Notes: a model not told the origin generated them from the letters alone. Counted from the stretch's first letter, positions 27,028 to 36,407 are shown. The stretch is 64,000 nt of DNA from Herbaspirillum sp. DW155 (GCF_037076565.1 NZ_AP029028.1:3906001-3970000); one strand, 5' to 3'. Numbers and translations: made by a program.

Positions 27028-29514
27028 ATGCATTCCAGTACCACCCGCTGGGACCGCCTCACCCGGCAGCGCCAGCACAACCGCATCCTGCAACTCTCCT
27101 TCGTCAATGACGACGCTCCCGACGCCGAACTGCTGATCAATCGACTTGATGCTAGCGAGGCCTTGAGCCGTGATTACGCCTATACGCTGGAACTGCTCAG
27201 CAATGATGCCTGTATTGCGCTGGAGGCGGTCATGGGCAAGCTGCTGTGCGTGGCACTGGTCCGCCCGGACGGCACGCTGCGCCATTTCACCGGCTACGTA
27301 GAGCGCTTTGCGTTCCTGCGCAGCGATGGCGGTATCGCCTTCTACGAGGCGCGACTGGTGCCTTGGCTGGCCTTCCTGGCATCACGCAGGAACAATCGCG
27401 TCTTCCATCATCTGAGCCTGGAAGGCCTGAGCGCAGAGATCTTCAGCGCCTACCCCTCGCATGCACGATGGGACTGCCAGCTGCGGCACGGTGATGCGGT
27501 ACGCACAGAAATGTTCCAGTTCGACGAGAGCGACAGCAACCTGCTGCATCGCCGCTGGGAAGACGCCGGCTGGCATTACCACTACGAACACCAGGCAGAC
27601 GGCCATCAGCTGAGACTGTCGGATGATTCGACCTATGCCCAAGCCATCGACGGTCCTGGACAAGTCCCCTTCCAGCAACACGGTGGCGCCATCGAGGAAG
27701 ACGGCATGGCGCAGTGGTCGATGGTGCGCCAGTTCCAGCCTGCCAGCACGCGGCTCTCCAGCTATGACTTCAAGACGACACGACCACAGCAGGTAGATAT
27801 ACCGACATTGAACCAGCAGGGCGCGGTACTGCCGGTGGAGCATTACGAATATGCGGGGGCCTATGGTTTTTCCCATCTCGACGACGGCGACCGGCAAAGC
27901 CGGCTGCGCATGGAGGAGTTCGAGGCATCGGCCCAGCTATTCGAGGGCGTGGGCAATTGCCGCTTTCTCCAGCCAGGGCGGACCTTTCATCTGACTGGTC
28001 ATTTTTCGGACCAGCCCCGCCCGGGCGCCGACAGCGCCGCGCGCCACCAGCAGCAAGAATTCCTGATCATTAGCGTGGAACACAGCGCAACCAACAATTA
28101 TCTGCAGGACTCGGAAACGCCGCCCTTCTATGCCAACCGCGTGCGCTGCGTGCGCAAGCCCGTCCCCTGGCGACCAGGCCGTGGCTACTACAGCCGGCCG
28201 ACGGCCTTGCACGGCATGCAGACCGCCACCGTCGTCGGCCCTTCCGGTGAGAACGTGCACGTGGATGAATATGGCAGGGTCAAGGTGCAGTTCCACTGGG
28301 ACCTGCTGGGCCACAATGATGAACACAGCACGGCATGGATGCGGGTAGCCAGCAGCTGGGCCGGTGCAGAACAGGGACTGATAGCCGTGCCACGCATCGG
28401 GCAACTGGTGATCGTGCAATGGCTGGGCGGTCATCCAGATCGGCCCATCATCACCGGCTCGGTGGTGAACCAGCTCAACATGCCGCCCTGGACCCTGCCT
28501 TCGCAGGCAGCCTTGTCCGGGCTGCGCAGCCGCGAACTGGCGCCCAAGGCGGGCAATACGCCGGGCGGACGGTCCGGCCATGTGCTCTTCGACGACACCC
28601 ATGAGGCCATCCAGACTCAGGTGCGCAGCGATGCCTTCGACAGCCAGCTCGCGCTGGGGCACGTAACCCGTATCGAACATCATGGCGGACGCCAGGATGC
28701 CCGGGGCGAAGGTTTCGAGTTGCGCACCGACGCCCACGGCGTGGTGCGTGCCGCACAGGGCCTGGTGCTCACCAGCGAACCACGGCCCAAGGCGCGCGGA
28801 CACGTCACCGACCTGGGCGAGACCGTGGGCCGACTGGCGCAGGCACAAGGCACCGTGGCAAGCCTGAGCAAACTGGCCCAGGAGCATCAGGCGCAGGACA
28901 AGGATGCGGATCAGCACGATGCCGCACAGGCCATCCAGGCACAGAACGCGGCCATCAAGGGGGATGGCGCTGCCCAGAACGGCCGCTTCCCTGAGCTGGC
29001 CGAACCGCATCTGGTCCTCTCCAGCCCGAGCGGTATCGAAGCCAGTTCCGGCGCCTCTACTCATCTGGCCAGTGCCGAACATGCGGCCCTGACCGCCGGC
29101 AGCCACGTCTCCGTCACTGCTGGCAAATCCTTCTTTGCCAGCGCCGCAGAGAAACTCTCGCTGCTGGCCTATCGCCTGGGCGCCAAGCTGATCGCCGCCA
29201 GCGGCCGGGTGGAGATTCAGGCACAGAACGATGGCATGGAAATCCTCGCGCAGAAGGTGGTGGACATCATCAGCACCCGCGACTGGATCAATCTCAAGGC
29301 CAAGAAAGGTATCCGCCTCAACGGCGGCGGCAGCGAACTGGTGATCGCGGAGGGCATCACCGGCTTCACGCAGGGGGCGCATCACGTCCACGCCGCCGAT
29401 CACCAGACCTTGGGGCCGCAGGCCAAGCCCGCCGAGTTCCCCGGGGCACAGCTATGTCCTTCGCGTGCCAGTGGTGCGGCGCAGTCTGGCAGCGCCAGTG
29501 TTGCGCTGTCCTGA
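27028..29514 (+). CDS. vgrG: Type VI secretion spike protein VgrG
   Basis: An 828-residue VgrG. The N-terminal gp27-like part (about 1-380, with LEGLSAEIFSAYP and FQFDESDSNLLHRRWEDAG) is followed by the gp5 OB domain (about 400-500: TATVVGPSGENVHVDEYGRV, SSWAGAEQGLIAVPRIGQ). The needle region comes next, and a DUF2345 beta-helix runs from about 640 to 800. Start ATG 27028 after AAGGA. No baseplate or sheath genes are nearby, so this is an orphan VgrG island that must use a main cluster elsewhere. The DUF4123 adaptor, effector and PAAR that follow are its likely cargo set. Confidence 0.95.
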   Translation: MHSSTTRWDRLTRQRQHNRILQLSFVNDDAPDAELLINRLDASEALSRDYAYTLELLSNDACIALEAVMGKLLCVALVRPDGTLRHFTGYVERFAFLRSDGGIAFYEARLVPWLAFLASRRNNRVFHHLSLEGLSAEIFSAYPSHARWDCQLRHGDAVRTEMFQFDESDSNLLHRRWEDAGWHYHYEHQADGHQLRLSDDSTYAQAIDGPGQVPFQQHGGAIEEDGMAQWSMVRQFQPASTRLSSYDFKTTRPQQVDIPTLNQQGAVLPVEHYEYAGAYGFSHLDDGDRQSRLRMEEFEASAQLFEGVGNCRFLQPGRTFHLTGHFSDQPRPGADSAARHQQQEFLIISVEHSATNNYLQDSETPPFYANRVRCVRKPVPWRPGRGYYSRPTALHGMQTATVVGPSGENVHVDEYGRVKVQFHWDLLGHNDEHSTAWMRVASSWAGAEQGLIAVPRIGQLVIVQWLGGHPDRPIITGSVVNQLNMPPWTLPSQAALSGLRSRELAPKAGNTPGGRSGHVLFDDTHEAIQTQVRSDAFDSQLALGHVTRIEHHGGRQDARGEGFELRTDAHGVVRAAQGLVLTSEPRPKARGHVTDLGETVGRLAQAQGTVASLSKLAQEHQAQDKDADQHDAAQAIQAQNAAIKGDGAAQNGRFPELAEPHLVLSSPSGIEASSGASTHLASAEHAALTAGSHVSVTAGKSFFASAAEKLSLLAYRLGAKLIAASGRVEIQAQNDGMEILAQKVVDIISTRDWINLKAKKGIRLNGGGSELVIAEGITGFTQGAHHVHAADHQTLGPQAKPAEFPGAQLCPSRASGAAQSGSASVALS

Positions 29515-29531
29515 TCGTTCGAGGAGAACGC

Positions 29532-30426
29532 ATGCAAGCCATTTCGTTTCCCGCCGAGGTCATCACCCATGGTCAAGTACTGGTGGAACCGTCCAATCTG
29601 GACCCGCGCTCGCCCTTGCACGAACTGCCCATGCGAGTGTGCGAAGTCGGGCGGCTCAAGGATGCGGACGACCTCACCCCCAGGCTCATCGATATAGCCG
29701 CGCTCACTGCCGACCAACAACAATGGATGACCGCGGCGCTGCGCAATGCACCCCATGCAGAAGAGCCCCCCCATCCTGTGTGCCTGGCTGGAGAGCGCCG
29801 CGGATCCCGAGCGCCTCGTGCGCGGCCTCACACGCTTCTTGATCGGACCCGGCGTGGACGGCCGTCAGGTCTACTGGCGCTATTACGACCCACGCGTGCT
29901 GGCATTGACCCTGCAGTTGTTCTCTGGCGAGCAAACCCGCGCCCTAATGGGGCCGGTCACGCAGTGGCGCTTTCCCTGGAATGGCCACTGGTGGGGCGTC
30001 ACCGGTCCGGGCGAGGAGGTTGATTTGCTGGGCGGCAGTCAGCCGGCCTGGCCCGACGCCAGCCAGTGGCACAGCCTGGCGCACTGCGATGTGCTCGACA
30101 AGGTTCTGCGGCAGCTGCCGGAGAGCCTGGCCGCCTGCACGCCGCCGGAAATCCTGCTGTATCTGCGGCGCGGCGACTCGGCCTTGATGCACGCACGTCA
30201 GGTACTCAAGCTCACCGTTCCTGGTGAACTGATGGGGTACGCCTTGCTTTGCCTGCGTTATGGCAGCGCTATTCTGGACCATCCCCCGTTGCATGGTGCC
30301 TGGCCTGCGCTGGCCAGTGGCGAGCTCAGTTGGAACGCCCTGCTCCAGCGGCTCGGTCCGGATGATTATCGGCAGATGGACGCTCTGTGCCATCTCATGT
30401 CCCCTACCACAGGAGCAGCACAATGA
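29532..30426 (+). pseudogene. DUF4123 type VI effector adaptor, reading frame broken at a C7 tract
   Basis: The gene opens at ATG 29532 behind GAGGAG and reads well to residue 78. At the run of seven C (29766-29772) the coding frame moves: the C-terminal part (ILCAWLESAADPERL, QVYWRYYDPRVL) is in the frame one base downstream. Removing one C joins both parts without loss. As written, the upstream frame runs on with nonsense to 30023, giving a 163-residue product. DUF4123 proteins (Tap/TEC) load effectors onto VgrG, and this gene lies exactly between VgrG and the effector, ending ATGA-coupled to it. The break may be a sequencing error, a slippage switch or decay. Confidence 0.8.
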
Positions 30427-32924
30427 ACGGATGCAATTTTTGCGACAAGAAAGGCTTGCTGATCTATCCAGTACGCTATGCCGTGGCCAGTCCGTATGGC
30501 GCGGCAGGAGTACCGGGGCTGTCCGGCAATTTCAAGATCGAGGGTGCACCGCAGTCCGCGGGTGGGGCGAAATACAGCTTGCGCGCGCTACGTCCCGGCT
30601 ATCTCTATACCTATGACGAGAAGCGAGGACGGCTCAAAGCCTATGTGGTCATGCCGACCGGGCATCTCTGGCACTATCCGCTGGAGTACAACGCGCCGCA
30701 TCCGGCGAAGATTCGCTTTGCCTGCATTGATCCCGGCGAGCTGGTGCGGGCCTATTGTGTCGATATTGTCCACACGGCGTCCGATCCGGCGGGCAATTTC
30801 TGGATAGGCTGGTCCAACGTACAGTGGACCAAGGCCTTGCTCAAGAAGGTCAGTGACGCGGGCTGGCGCAAGAAGCACATGCAGTGCATCGATATCCCGG
30901 CCATGTTGGCTGGCAGTGCGGCCCACACCGGGGAGTTCAACGCGAGTGCGGACAAGGTGGCACATTTCGTGGCGGACGAAGCCACCATGAAAAAAGCCTA
31001 CGCCTTCAGCAACACGCCGATTGAATCCGAGACACGCAAGCTCGCCTCGGCCGTGCGCTTCAAGGCGATCATGGCGGAGCACGGGCCGCATCACAAGGGC
31101 TATATCGCCGCACTCAATGATCCGGTGGGAATGACCAACGACTTGAGCGAATTGACGATACCGGACCTGCAGGCCGGGTTCGATGAGAAACTGCATCAGG
31201 GCAAGATGATTGCTGACCTGCTCGCGCTGACCGAGCATCATGTACGCCAGGAGGCCCGCCAGGAAGTGGCCTTCAGAGATGCCGTTGCAGAAGCCGCCAC
31301 GCACCATCCGGATGGCGATGTCTACAATGGCTTGAAGACCTTGGGCGCCATGTTCAAGCTGGGCGGGATAGACCGTCATGAGAAGAAGCTCCGCGAACAG
31401 CGCAAGAAATACGGCGAGGATCTGGCCGGACGCCAGCAGGCAGCGGCCGATGACGCCTGGCATGAATTGACCCATGACAATGACAAGCCGATTCTGGATG
31501 AGGCGAGGTTGAAGGCCTTTCCTGCTACCTACGACGCAGCACTCAAGGAGTTTGAACCGCGCTTGATGCAGCTGGTGATGGCGCACCTTGGCTGGCTCAA
31601 GAGCGAGCAGTTGGCGAACTGGATGGAAGGCGTTCACGACGATGCCGATATCCGCAGTGGCTATGCCTATAGCGAATCGATGGCGCAATGCATCGGCAAG
31701 GCCACCTGCTCCAAGCCTTGTGTTGACCAGCTCATGCGCTGGATCTCCAGCGACAATCTCAAGGACACGCGCAACCTGTATGGCCGCGCCTTGTTGCTCA
31801 ACCAGGCCGATATCATCGCGGCCACCGAGATACAGCTCAAGGGCAGCGATATCCAGATTGAGAACATACTCAACATCTACAAGGGCGCAATTGAGCGATT
31901 GCACAACGCGGGCCACGCGGAACAATTGATTGATCGTCTGGCGCTGACGACGGGCAACGTCATTGCAAAGGCCATCAGCGAGAGTGGCAGCTTGCTGGCA
32001 AAGGGGCTGGCGCATATTCATCTTCAATTGATGGCAGGCGTTGCCATCAAGGTCAGCAACATGAGCAGTACTGACGTAGCCAGATGGGCGATCGCAGAAG
32101 CGAAAGAGCAAGGCATCAAAATGGAGACCACCCGACAGAAGACCAGGGCCGATGCACGCACCGAGGCTGGCAGGGCTGTCAAGCGAGCCAAAGTGGAGAA
32201 GCATGTCGTCTACGAACTGGATATCGCCAGGCTCGAGAAGGAGGGACGGATTGCGCCGGGGAGCATCAAGGGGATTGGACTTCCGGGCTTTGCCATGACG
32301 CAGAAATGGCTGGGGTCCGGGGTACCGCGAGATTTCAGGCTTGGGGTGGTGACCATGATTGTGCAGATGGTGGCGCTTAATTTTGCGATGAAGGACTTGG
32401 CGGGAAATGATCATTTCAATCAAGTGGAGACCCGGTTCAAGGCCGCGGTGGCCGCCGTCAGCTTGGCCGCGACCCTGGTAGAGACAATAGCTGTCAGTGT
32501 AGAGAAGTCCATAGAACATCCACTCGGAGCATTTATCCGTGATCAATGGAAGATTGATAGCAAAAGAGCAGGCAGGATTGCAAAAATGGCGCAGAGAGTG
32601 GGCGCAATAGCAGGTGTGCTTGCGGGGCTTTACGATATTTTCTATAACGCTCGCAACGCGGATAAAGAAGGAGACAAGGTGCTTGCTCGGCTCTATTTTA
32701 TTAGCGGCCTTGTGGGAATAGCACTTCCAGCTGCCATCTACCTCTCGATAGGCGCCATCTTTTGGCCGCTCTTCGTTATATCCATCGGGATTGGAATCGC
32801 GATCGCATCATTAAATGACAGTGCGCTAAAAATCTGGATTGCGCGCTGTGAATTCAGCACTGGGGACAAATACAGGTCATTCGATGAACAATTAAGTTCC
32901 TTTGAAAGAGCGGTTGGAGCTTAA
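30423..32924 (+). CDS. VasX/BTH_I2691-like type VI effector with membrane-inserting C-terminus
   Basis: 833 residues from ATG 30423 (MNGCNFCDKKGL), which has AGGAG seven bases upstream and overlaps the adaptor stop. The N-terminal 190 residues resemble the VasX N-terminal region, including a CxxC pair at Cys4 and Cys7 and YPVRYAVASP. The middle is helical and charged. The C-terminal 273 residues (561-833) carry hydrophobic stretches near 640-657, 673-692, 726-741 and 757-796, as in colicin-like pore formers. GC content falls towards the 3' end. The following gene is a membrane protein, as expected for immunity to a pore former. Family assignment is from memory of VasX and BTH_I2691; pore formation is inferred. 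Confidence 0.85.
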   Translation: MNGCNFCDKKGLLIYPVRYAVASPYGAAGVPGLSGNFKIEGAPQSAGGAKYSLRALRPGYLYTYDEKRGRLKAYVVMPTGHLWHYPLEYNAPHPAKIRFACIDPGELVRAYCVDIVHTASDPAGNFWIGWSNVQWTKALLKKVSDAGWRKKHMQCIDIPAMLAGSAAHTGEFNASADKVAHFVADEATMKKAYAFSNTPIESETRKLASAVRFKAIMAEHGPHHKGYIAALNDPVGMTNDLSELTIPDLQAGFDEKLHQGKMIADLLALTEHHVRQEARQEVAFRDAVAEAATHHPDGDVYNGLKTLGAMFKLGGIDRHEKKLREQRKKYGEDLAGRQQAAADDAWHELTHDNDKPILDEARLKAFPATYDAALKEFEPRLMQLVMAHLGWLKSEQLANWMEGVHDDADIRSGYAYSESMAQCIGKATCSKPCVDQLMRWISSDNLKDTRNLYGRALLLNQADIIAATEIQLKGSDIQIENILNIYKGAIERLHNAGHAEQLIDRLALTTGNVIAKAISESGSLLAKGLAHIHLQLMAGVAIKVSNMSSTDVARWAIAEAKEQGIKMETTRQKTRADARTEAGRAVKRAKVEKHVVYELDIARLEKEGRIAPGSIKGIGLPGFAMTQKWLGSGVPRDFRLGVVTMIVQMVALNFAMKDLAGNDHFNQVETRFKAAVAAVSLAATLVETIAVSVEKSIEHPLGAFIRDQWKIDSKRAGRIAKMAQRVGAIAGVLAGLYDIFYNARNADKEGDKVLARLYFISGLVGIALPAAIYLSIGAIFWPLFVISIGIGIAIASLNDSALKIWIARCEFSTGDKYRSFDEQLSSFERAVGA

Positions 32925-32926
32925 AA

Positions 32927-34003
32927 ATGGATGAACGCGTATTTAAATATAAAGCTGGCGATCCAATTCCGGACTGGGATTGGCAACATCGGCTACCGAT
33001 CGACAAGCCGGTTAGCGGCGAGTGCAAAGACACCGCGACGGTCTTCAGAATCAATTCCACCTTTATGGACATCACTGATCAGCCCTATATGGACCGTCAA
33101 TGGGTGGGGGGAGGAGTAATTTTCTGTTGCCTGGGAATCATTGGAGCGATTTACCACGGCTATAGCGTCATAAAAAATCCTAATAATCACCTTGACACTT
33201 ATTTGATTACGACGCTCCTTTTGGTACTAGTTGGCATCTCTGCATTCGGATATCTGGCATTTAAATATGGACGTGATGAGTTCTTCGCGCTGAGGCGACG
33301 CCCTATCCGCTTCAATCGTAGAGAAAAAAAAATCTATGCTATTCGGCGTCGCAGATTCTTTGCAACTACAGGTCAGGGCGACATCACATGGGAGATGGAA
33401 TGGAACGAAAAATCCATCTTCTGCATTCACCGGGGATATGCAGAAGGCAGGCCGGTCTATCACATCCGTCATTACGAAGTGGACAACGAAAATAAAGTTA
33501 TTCGCAGTGTCGCAATTGGCCGCAAATGGGAAGAGAACGAGAACCTTCAAGGACTGCTATCTCAATGGAATTACTGGTGCTGGTACATGAACTACGGACC
33601 TGGGGAATTACCCAAGCCACCATTGTTTTTCAGTGAAAACGAAAGCATGAGGGAGAGCTTCCTCTTTTGCCTGTATGGCTTCGGGATGCAGGCAAGCATT
33701 GCCTACCGCATTTCGATGATGCCATTCATCCTGATCATGACAGGGTATCGACTTTTTGCGCTATGGACATGCCGCAATCCTGTATGGCCGCAGGAAGTCG
33801 AGGATGTCAGCGTCATTGATCCAAATGATCCCTATGACGAGCCGCAAATGCATACTCCAATCGGTTGGGGAGAGACCGTCCTTGCCAAGCAAAGAGGTGA
33901 CTATCCAGAGGATCCGAAGATGGAAATCATGGATTGGCGGGGAGAACGAGATCCGGCAGTGAATGCGCTGCTGTGGGCTCAAGACATTCCGCCAACGTAT
34001 TAG
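32927..34003 (+). CDS. DUF6708-like membrane immunity protein 1
   Basis: 358 residues with two adjacent membrane helices (about 64-87 and 90-116). A basic cytoplasmic region follows (GRDEFFALRRRPIRF, KIYAIRRRRFF), then a soluble C-terminal domain (LLSQWNYWCWYMNYGP). Its ATG lies two bases after the effector stop, with GGAG inside the effector's last codons, so translation is coupled. Position, membrane topology and co-duplication with the toxin domain make it the cognate immunity protein of the effector. The DUF6708 name is from memory. The gene is AT-rich compared with its surroundings. Confidence 0.8.
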   Translation: MDERVFKYKAGDPIPDWDWQHRLPIDKPVSGECKDTATVFRINSTFMDITDQPYMDRQWVGGGVIFCCLGIIGAIYHGYSVIKNPNNHLDTYLITTLLLVLVGISAFGYLAFKYGRDEFFALRRRPIRFNRREKKIYAIRRRRFFATTGQGDITWEMEWNEKSIFCIHRGYAEGRPVYHIRHYEVDNENKVIRSVAIGRKWEENENLQGLLSQWNYWCWYMNYGPGELPKPPLFFSENESMRESFLFCLYGFGMQASIAYRISMMPFILIMTGYRLFALWTCRNPVWPQEVEDVSVIDPNDPYDEPQMHTPIGWGETVLAKQRGDYPEDPKMEIMDWRGERDPAVNALLWAQDIPPTY

Positions 34004-34099
34004 ATTTCTTATGGATAGAAGCTCCTGCCCCGACAAGATGAGCCAGCCTGCTTATGCATGAGATTTGAGGCGGGGCGTACCAATCGACAGGCCCAAAAG

Positions 34100-34183
34100 A
34101 GAGAAATCCCGCTGGCACGATAAAGAGACCTCACCACCAACGTACATGTCTAGGCAGCAGAAATCCCTCCCCGCCTCCACTGA
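34100..34183 (+). pseudogene. Decayed 3' tail of a third immunity gene copy
   Basis: These bases align with the last 80 bases of the second immunity gene (36020-36103). Read in the same frame they give NVHV-stop-AAEIPPRLH-stop against NARL-W-AQDTPPHIN-stop, with TAG replacing TGG, and carry another in-frame stop upstream. The similarity continues past the stop through AAGCCTTAC against AAGCCTCAC, that is, to the start of the PAAR gene. It is therefore a relic of an immunity-PAAR junction, now placed before the orphan toxin cassette. Confidence 0.75.
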
Positions 34184-34288
34184 AAGCCTTACAGAATCGA
34201 AGAGCAAGGCATCAAACCGGAAGCCAAGCGCCGGGAAACCAGAGCCTATGCTCGAACCGAGGCTGGCAGGGCTGTCAAGCGAGCCAAA

Positions 34289-35020
34289 GTGGAGAAGCAT
34301 GTCGTCTACGAACTGGATATCGCCAAGCTGGAGAAGGAGGGACGGATTGCGCCTGGGAGCATCAAGGGGATTGGACTTCCGGGTTTTGCCTTGACGCAGA
34401 AATGGCTGGGGTCCGGGGTACCGCGAGATTTCAGACTTGGGGTGGTGACCATGATTGTCCAGATGGTGGCGCTGAATTTTGCGATGAAGGATCTAGTGAA
34501 GAGCGACCAATTCAATCAACAGGAAACACGGATCAAAGCAGCACTGGCGATCATTAGCCTGACAGCAACCATTATAGAAATGGCGGCGGTGAGCGGTGCC
34601 CAATCAACTGAGCATCCGTTAGGAGCATTTATCCGGAAGCAATGGACTGCAACCGAAAAACACCTAGAGAGAATAATAAAAGGGGCCAGGATTTTCGGAA
34701 TGCTCGCAGGCATTTTCGCGGGAGCATACGATATCTTGATCAATTCCATAAATGCTGATAAAGCCGGAGACGAGCGGCTATCTCAGCTCTATTTCATCAA
34801 TGGAATATTAGGAATCGTTCTCCCGGCCGCAATTTATTTTTCGGTAGGTGCAATAATCTGGCCACTATTCGTATTCTCGTTCGTGGTAGGAATCGCAATA
34901 GCTCATCACAACGCCAGTGCTTTAAAGAGCTGGATTTCCCGGTGTGAATTTTCAACCGGAGAAAAATACAGCTCGTTCGAGATGCAATTGAAAGCACTTC
35001 GGGATGCGACCGGAGGATGA
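34289..35020 (+). CDS. Orphan effector C-terminal toxin cassette (headless second copy)
   Basis: The frame is homologous to effector residues 561-833 over exactly 822 bases (34199-35020 against 32103-32924) without an indel. The first 240 bases after 34256 are about 95 percent identical; the rest is clearly diverged but keeps the hydrophobic pattern. The open frame begins after TGA 34181 and has no ATG; GTG 34289 is the first usual start, without a clear ribosome site. It lacks the VasX-like N-terminus needed for delivery. It resembles orphan CT modules of Cdi and Rhs systems that are exchanged onto the full-length gene. It is followed by its own immunity gene. Confidence 0.8.
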   Translation: MEKHVVYELDIAKLEKEGRIAPGSIKGIGLPGFALTQKWLGSGVPRDFRLGVVTMIVQMVALNFAMKDLVKSDQFNQQETRIKAALAIISLTATIIEMAAVSGAQSTEHPLGAFIRKQWTATEKHLERIIKGARIFGMLAGIFAGAYDILINSINADKAGDERLSQLYFINGILGIVLPAAIYFSVGAIIWPLFVFSFVVGIAIAHHNASALKSWISRCEFSTGEKYSSFEMQLKALRDATGG

Positions 35021-35023
35021 ACT

Positions 35024-36103
35024 ATGGATGAGCGCGTATTTCACTTCAAAGCATGCCAGCCCATTCCTGAATGGGACCTAAATCATCGTCTCGATATTCA
35101 TAGACCTGTTGGCCCCGAGATGAAAGACTCATCTACGATCTTCAGAATCAATTCGTGCCACATGGATGTGACAGATCAACCGTATCGGGATCGTCAATGG
35201 CAGGCCGGTGGGGTACTCACGCTGTGCCTGGGGATTGCTGCATCAATTTTTTATGGCACCAGTGTCATAAAAAATCCAAACAACACTATTGATAGTTATC
35301 TGATCACGACAGCACTTTTGGTACTGAGCGCAATTTCGACATTCGGATTTTTCGTCGTCAAATATGGCCGAGATGAATTCTTCTCACTGAAACGACGCCC
35401 TATACGCTTCCATCGAAAAGAGAGAAAAATCTATGCCATCCGGCGCCGGAGATTCTTCGCCGAATCGGGCGAGGGTGATATTACATGGGAGGCTCCTTGG
35501 AATGAAAACTCGATCTTCTGCATCCATCGTGGAGTAGTTGATCACCGAAACGTCTACCATATTCGATACTACGACGTAGATCAAAATGGCAACGTCGTTC
35601 GCGCATTCGCGATAGGTCGGAAATGGGAAGGTGATGAGAGCTTGGAAGATCTCCTGTCGCAATGGAACTACTGGTGCTGGTACATGAATCACGGCCCCGC
35701 GGAGTTACCCAAGCCTCTACTCTTCTTCAAAGAAAAAGAGGACATCCTGGAGAGCTTTCTATTTTGCATGTATGACTTCGGCATGCGGGCGAGCCCCGCC
35801 TATCGCACCATGATGATGCCGGCCATCCTCTTGATGACCACTCACCGCCTGATGGCACTCTGGACCTGCCGCGATCCGATCTGGCCCGACTCGATAAACA
35901 AGGTCAGCGTCATTGAACCCGATGATCCTTTCGACCAACCTTCTGGGCGCACTCCGGTGGGTTGGGCGGAAACGACACATGCCATTGATCGCAACGAGTA
36001 TCCCGATGGCGATAGAAGAGAAATGCCCAACTGGTACGGCAAAAAAGATCCCGCCGCCAACGCACGTCTCTGGGCACAAGACACTCCTCCCCACATCAAC
36101 TGA
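35024..36103 (+). CDS. DUF6708-like membrane immunity protein 2
   Basis: 359 residues, homologous over the full length to the immunity protein at 32927, with roughly two thirds identity by eye. The basic stretch YGRDEFFSLKRRPIRF and the NYWCWYMNHGPAELPKP segment are the best conserved; the N-terminus and the two membrane helices (about 64-116) differ most. GGAGG at 35012-35016 overlaps the end of the orphan toxin frame, so the module keeps the toxin-immunity coupling. It probably neutralises the toxin variant encoded just upstream. Confidence 0.8.
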   Translation: MDERVFHFKACQPIPEWDLNHRLDIHRPVGPEMKDSSTIFRINSCHMDVTDQPYRDRQWQAGGVLTLCLGIAASIFYGTSVIKNPNNTIDSYLITTALLVLSAISTFGFFVVKYGRDEFFSLKRRPIRFHRKERKIYAIRRRRFFAESGEGDITWEAPWNENSIFCIHRGVVDHRNVYHIRYYDVDQNGNVVRAFAIGRKWEGDESLEDLLSQWNYWCWYMNHGPAELPKPLLFFKEKEDILESFLFCMYDFGMRASPAYRTMMMPAILLMTTHRLMALWTCRDPIWPDSINKVSVIEPDDPFDQPSGRTPVGWAETTHAIDRNEYPDGDRREMPNWYGKKDPAANARLWAQDTPPHIN

Positions 36104-36112
36104 AAGCCTCAC

Positions 36113-36379
36113 ATGAAAGACGAACAAGGCCGAGCCGTCATCCGCCTCGGCGACAAAACCTCTCACGGCGGTGAAGTGATTTCAGCCAGTGACACGCTCA
36201 AGGCCATGGGCAAAGGCGTCGCGCTCGAAGGCGATATGACGCACTGTCCCAAGTGCAAGGGCCAGTTCGCCATCCAGCCCGGTGGTGGCAATAGCACCCG
36301 CAAGCATCATGGAAAGCAGGTGGCGTATGACGGAGATACGACTGCCTGCGGTGCAAGCCTGATCGCTTCGCTGTCATAG
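36113..36379 (+). CDS. PAAR-domain type VI spike tip protein
   Basis: An 88-residue stand-alone PAAR protein. The repeat starts GDKTSHGGEV, and the metal-site residues sit in GDMTHCPKCKG, KQVAYDGDTTACG and the C-terminal SLIASLS. It would cap the VgrG spike encoded at the start of the island. ATG 36113 is nine bases after the second immunity gene. Canonical length; last gene of the island. Confidence 0.92.
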   Translation: MKDEQGRAVIRLGDKTSHGGEVISASDTLKAMGKGVALEGDMTHCPKCKGQFAIQPGGGNSTRKHHGKQVAYDGDTTACGASLIASLS

Positions 36380-36407
36380 CATCAAAAAGTCAGCACGGCC
36401 AGAATAT

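Noticed and set aside
29454-30023. A continuous 189-codon frame starting inside vgrG and ending within the adaptor gene
   Set aside because: Only its middle part (29532-29770) is coding; the remainder is out of frame with the conserved DUF4123 C-terminus.
34065-34394. A 109-codon plus-strand frame before the orphan toxin tip
   Set aside because: It is in a different frame from both the immunity relic and the toxin copy, and is an Arg/Ser/Lys-rich shadow.
27028-36379. A complete type VI secretion cluster
   Set aside because: Only VgrG, adaptor, effector, immunity and PAAR are present; no sheath, baseplate, membrane complex or ClpV genes occur in the window.
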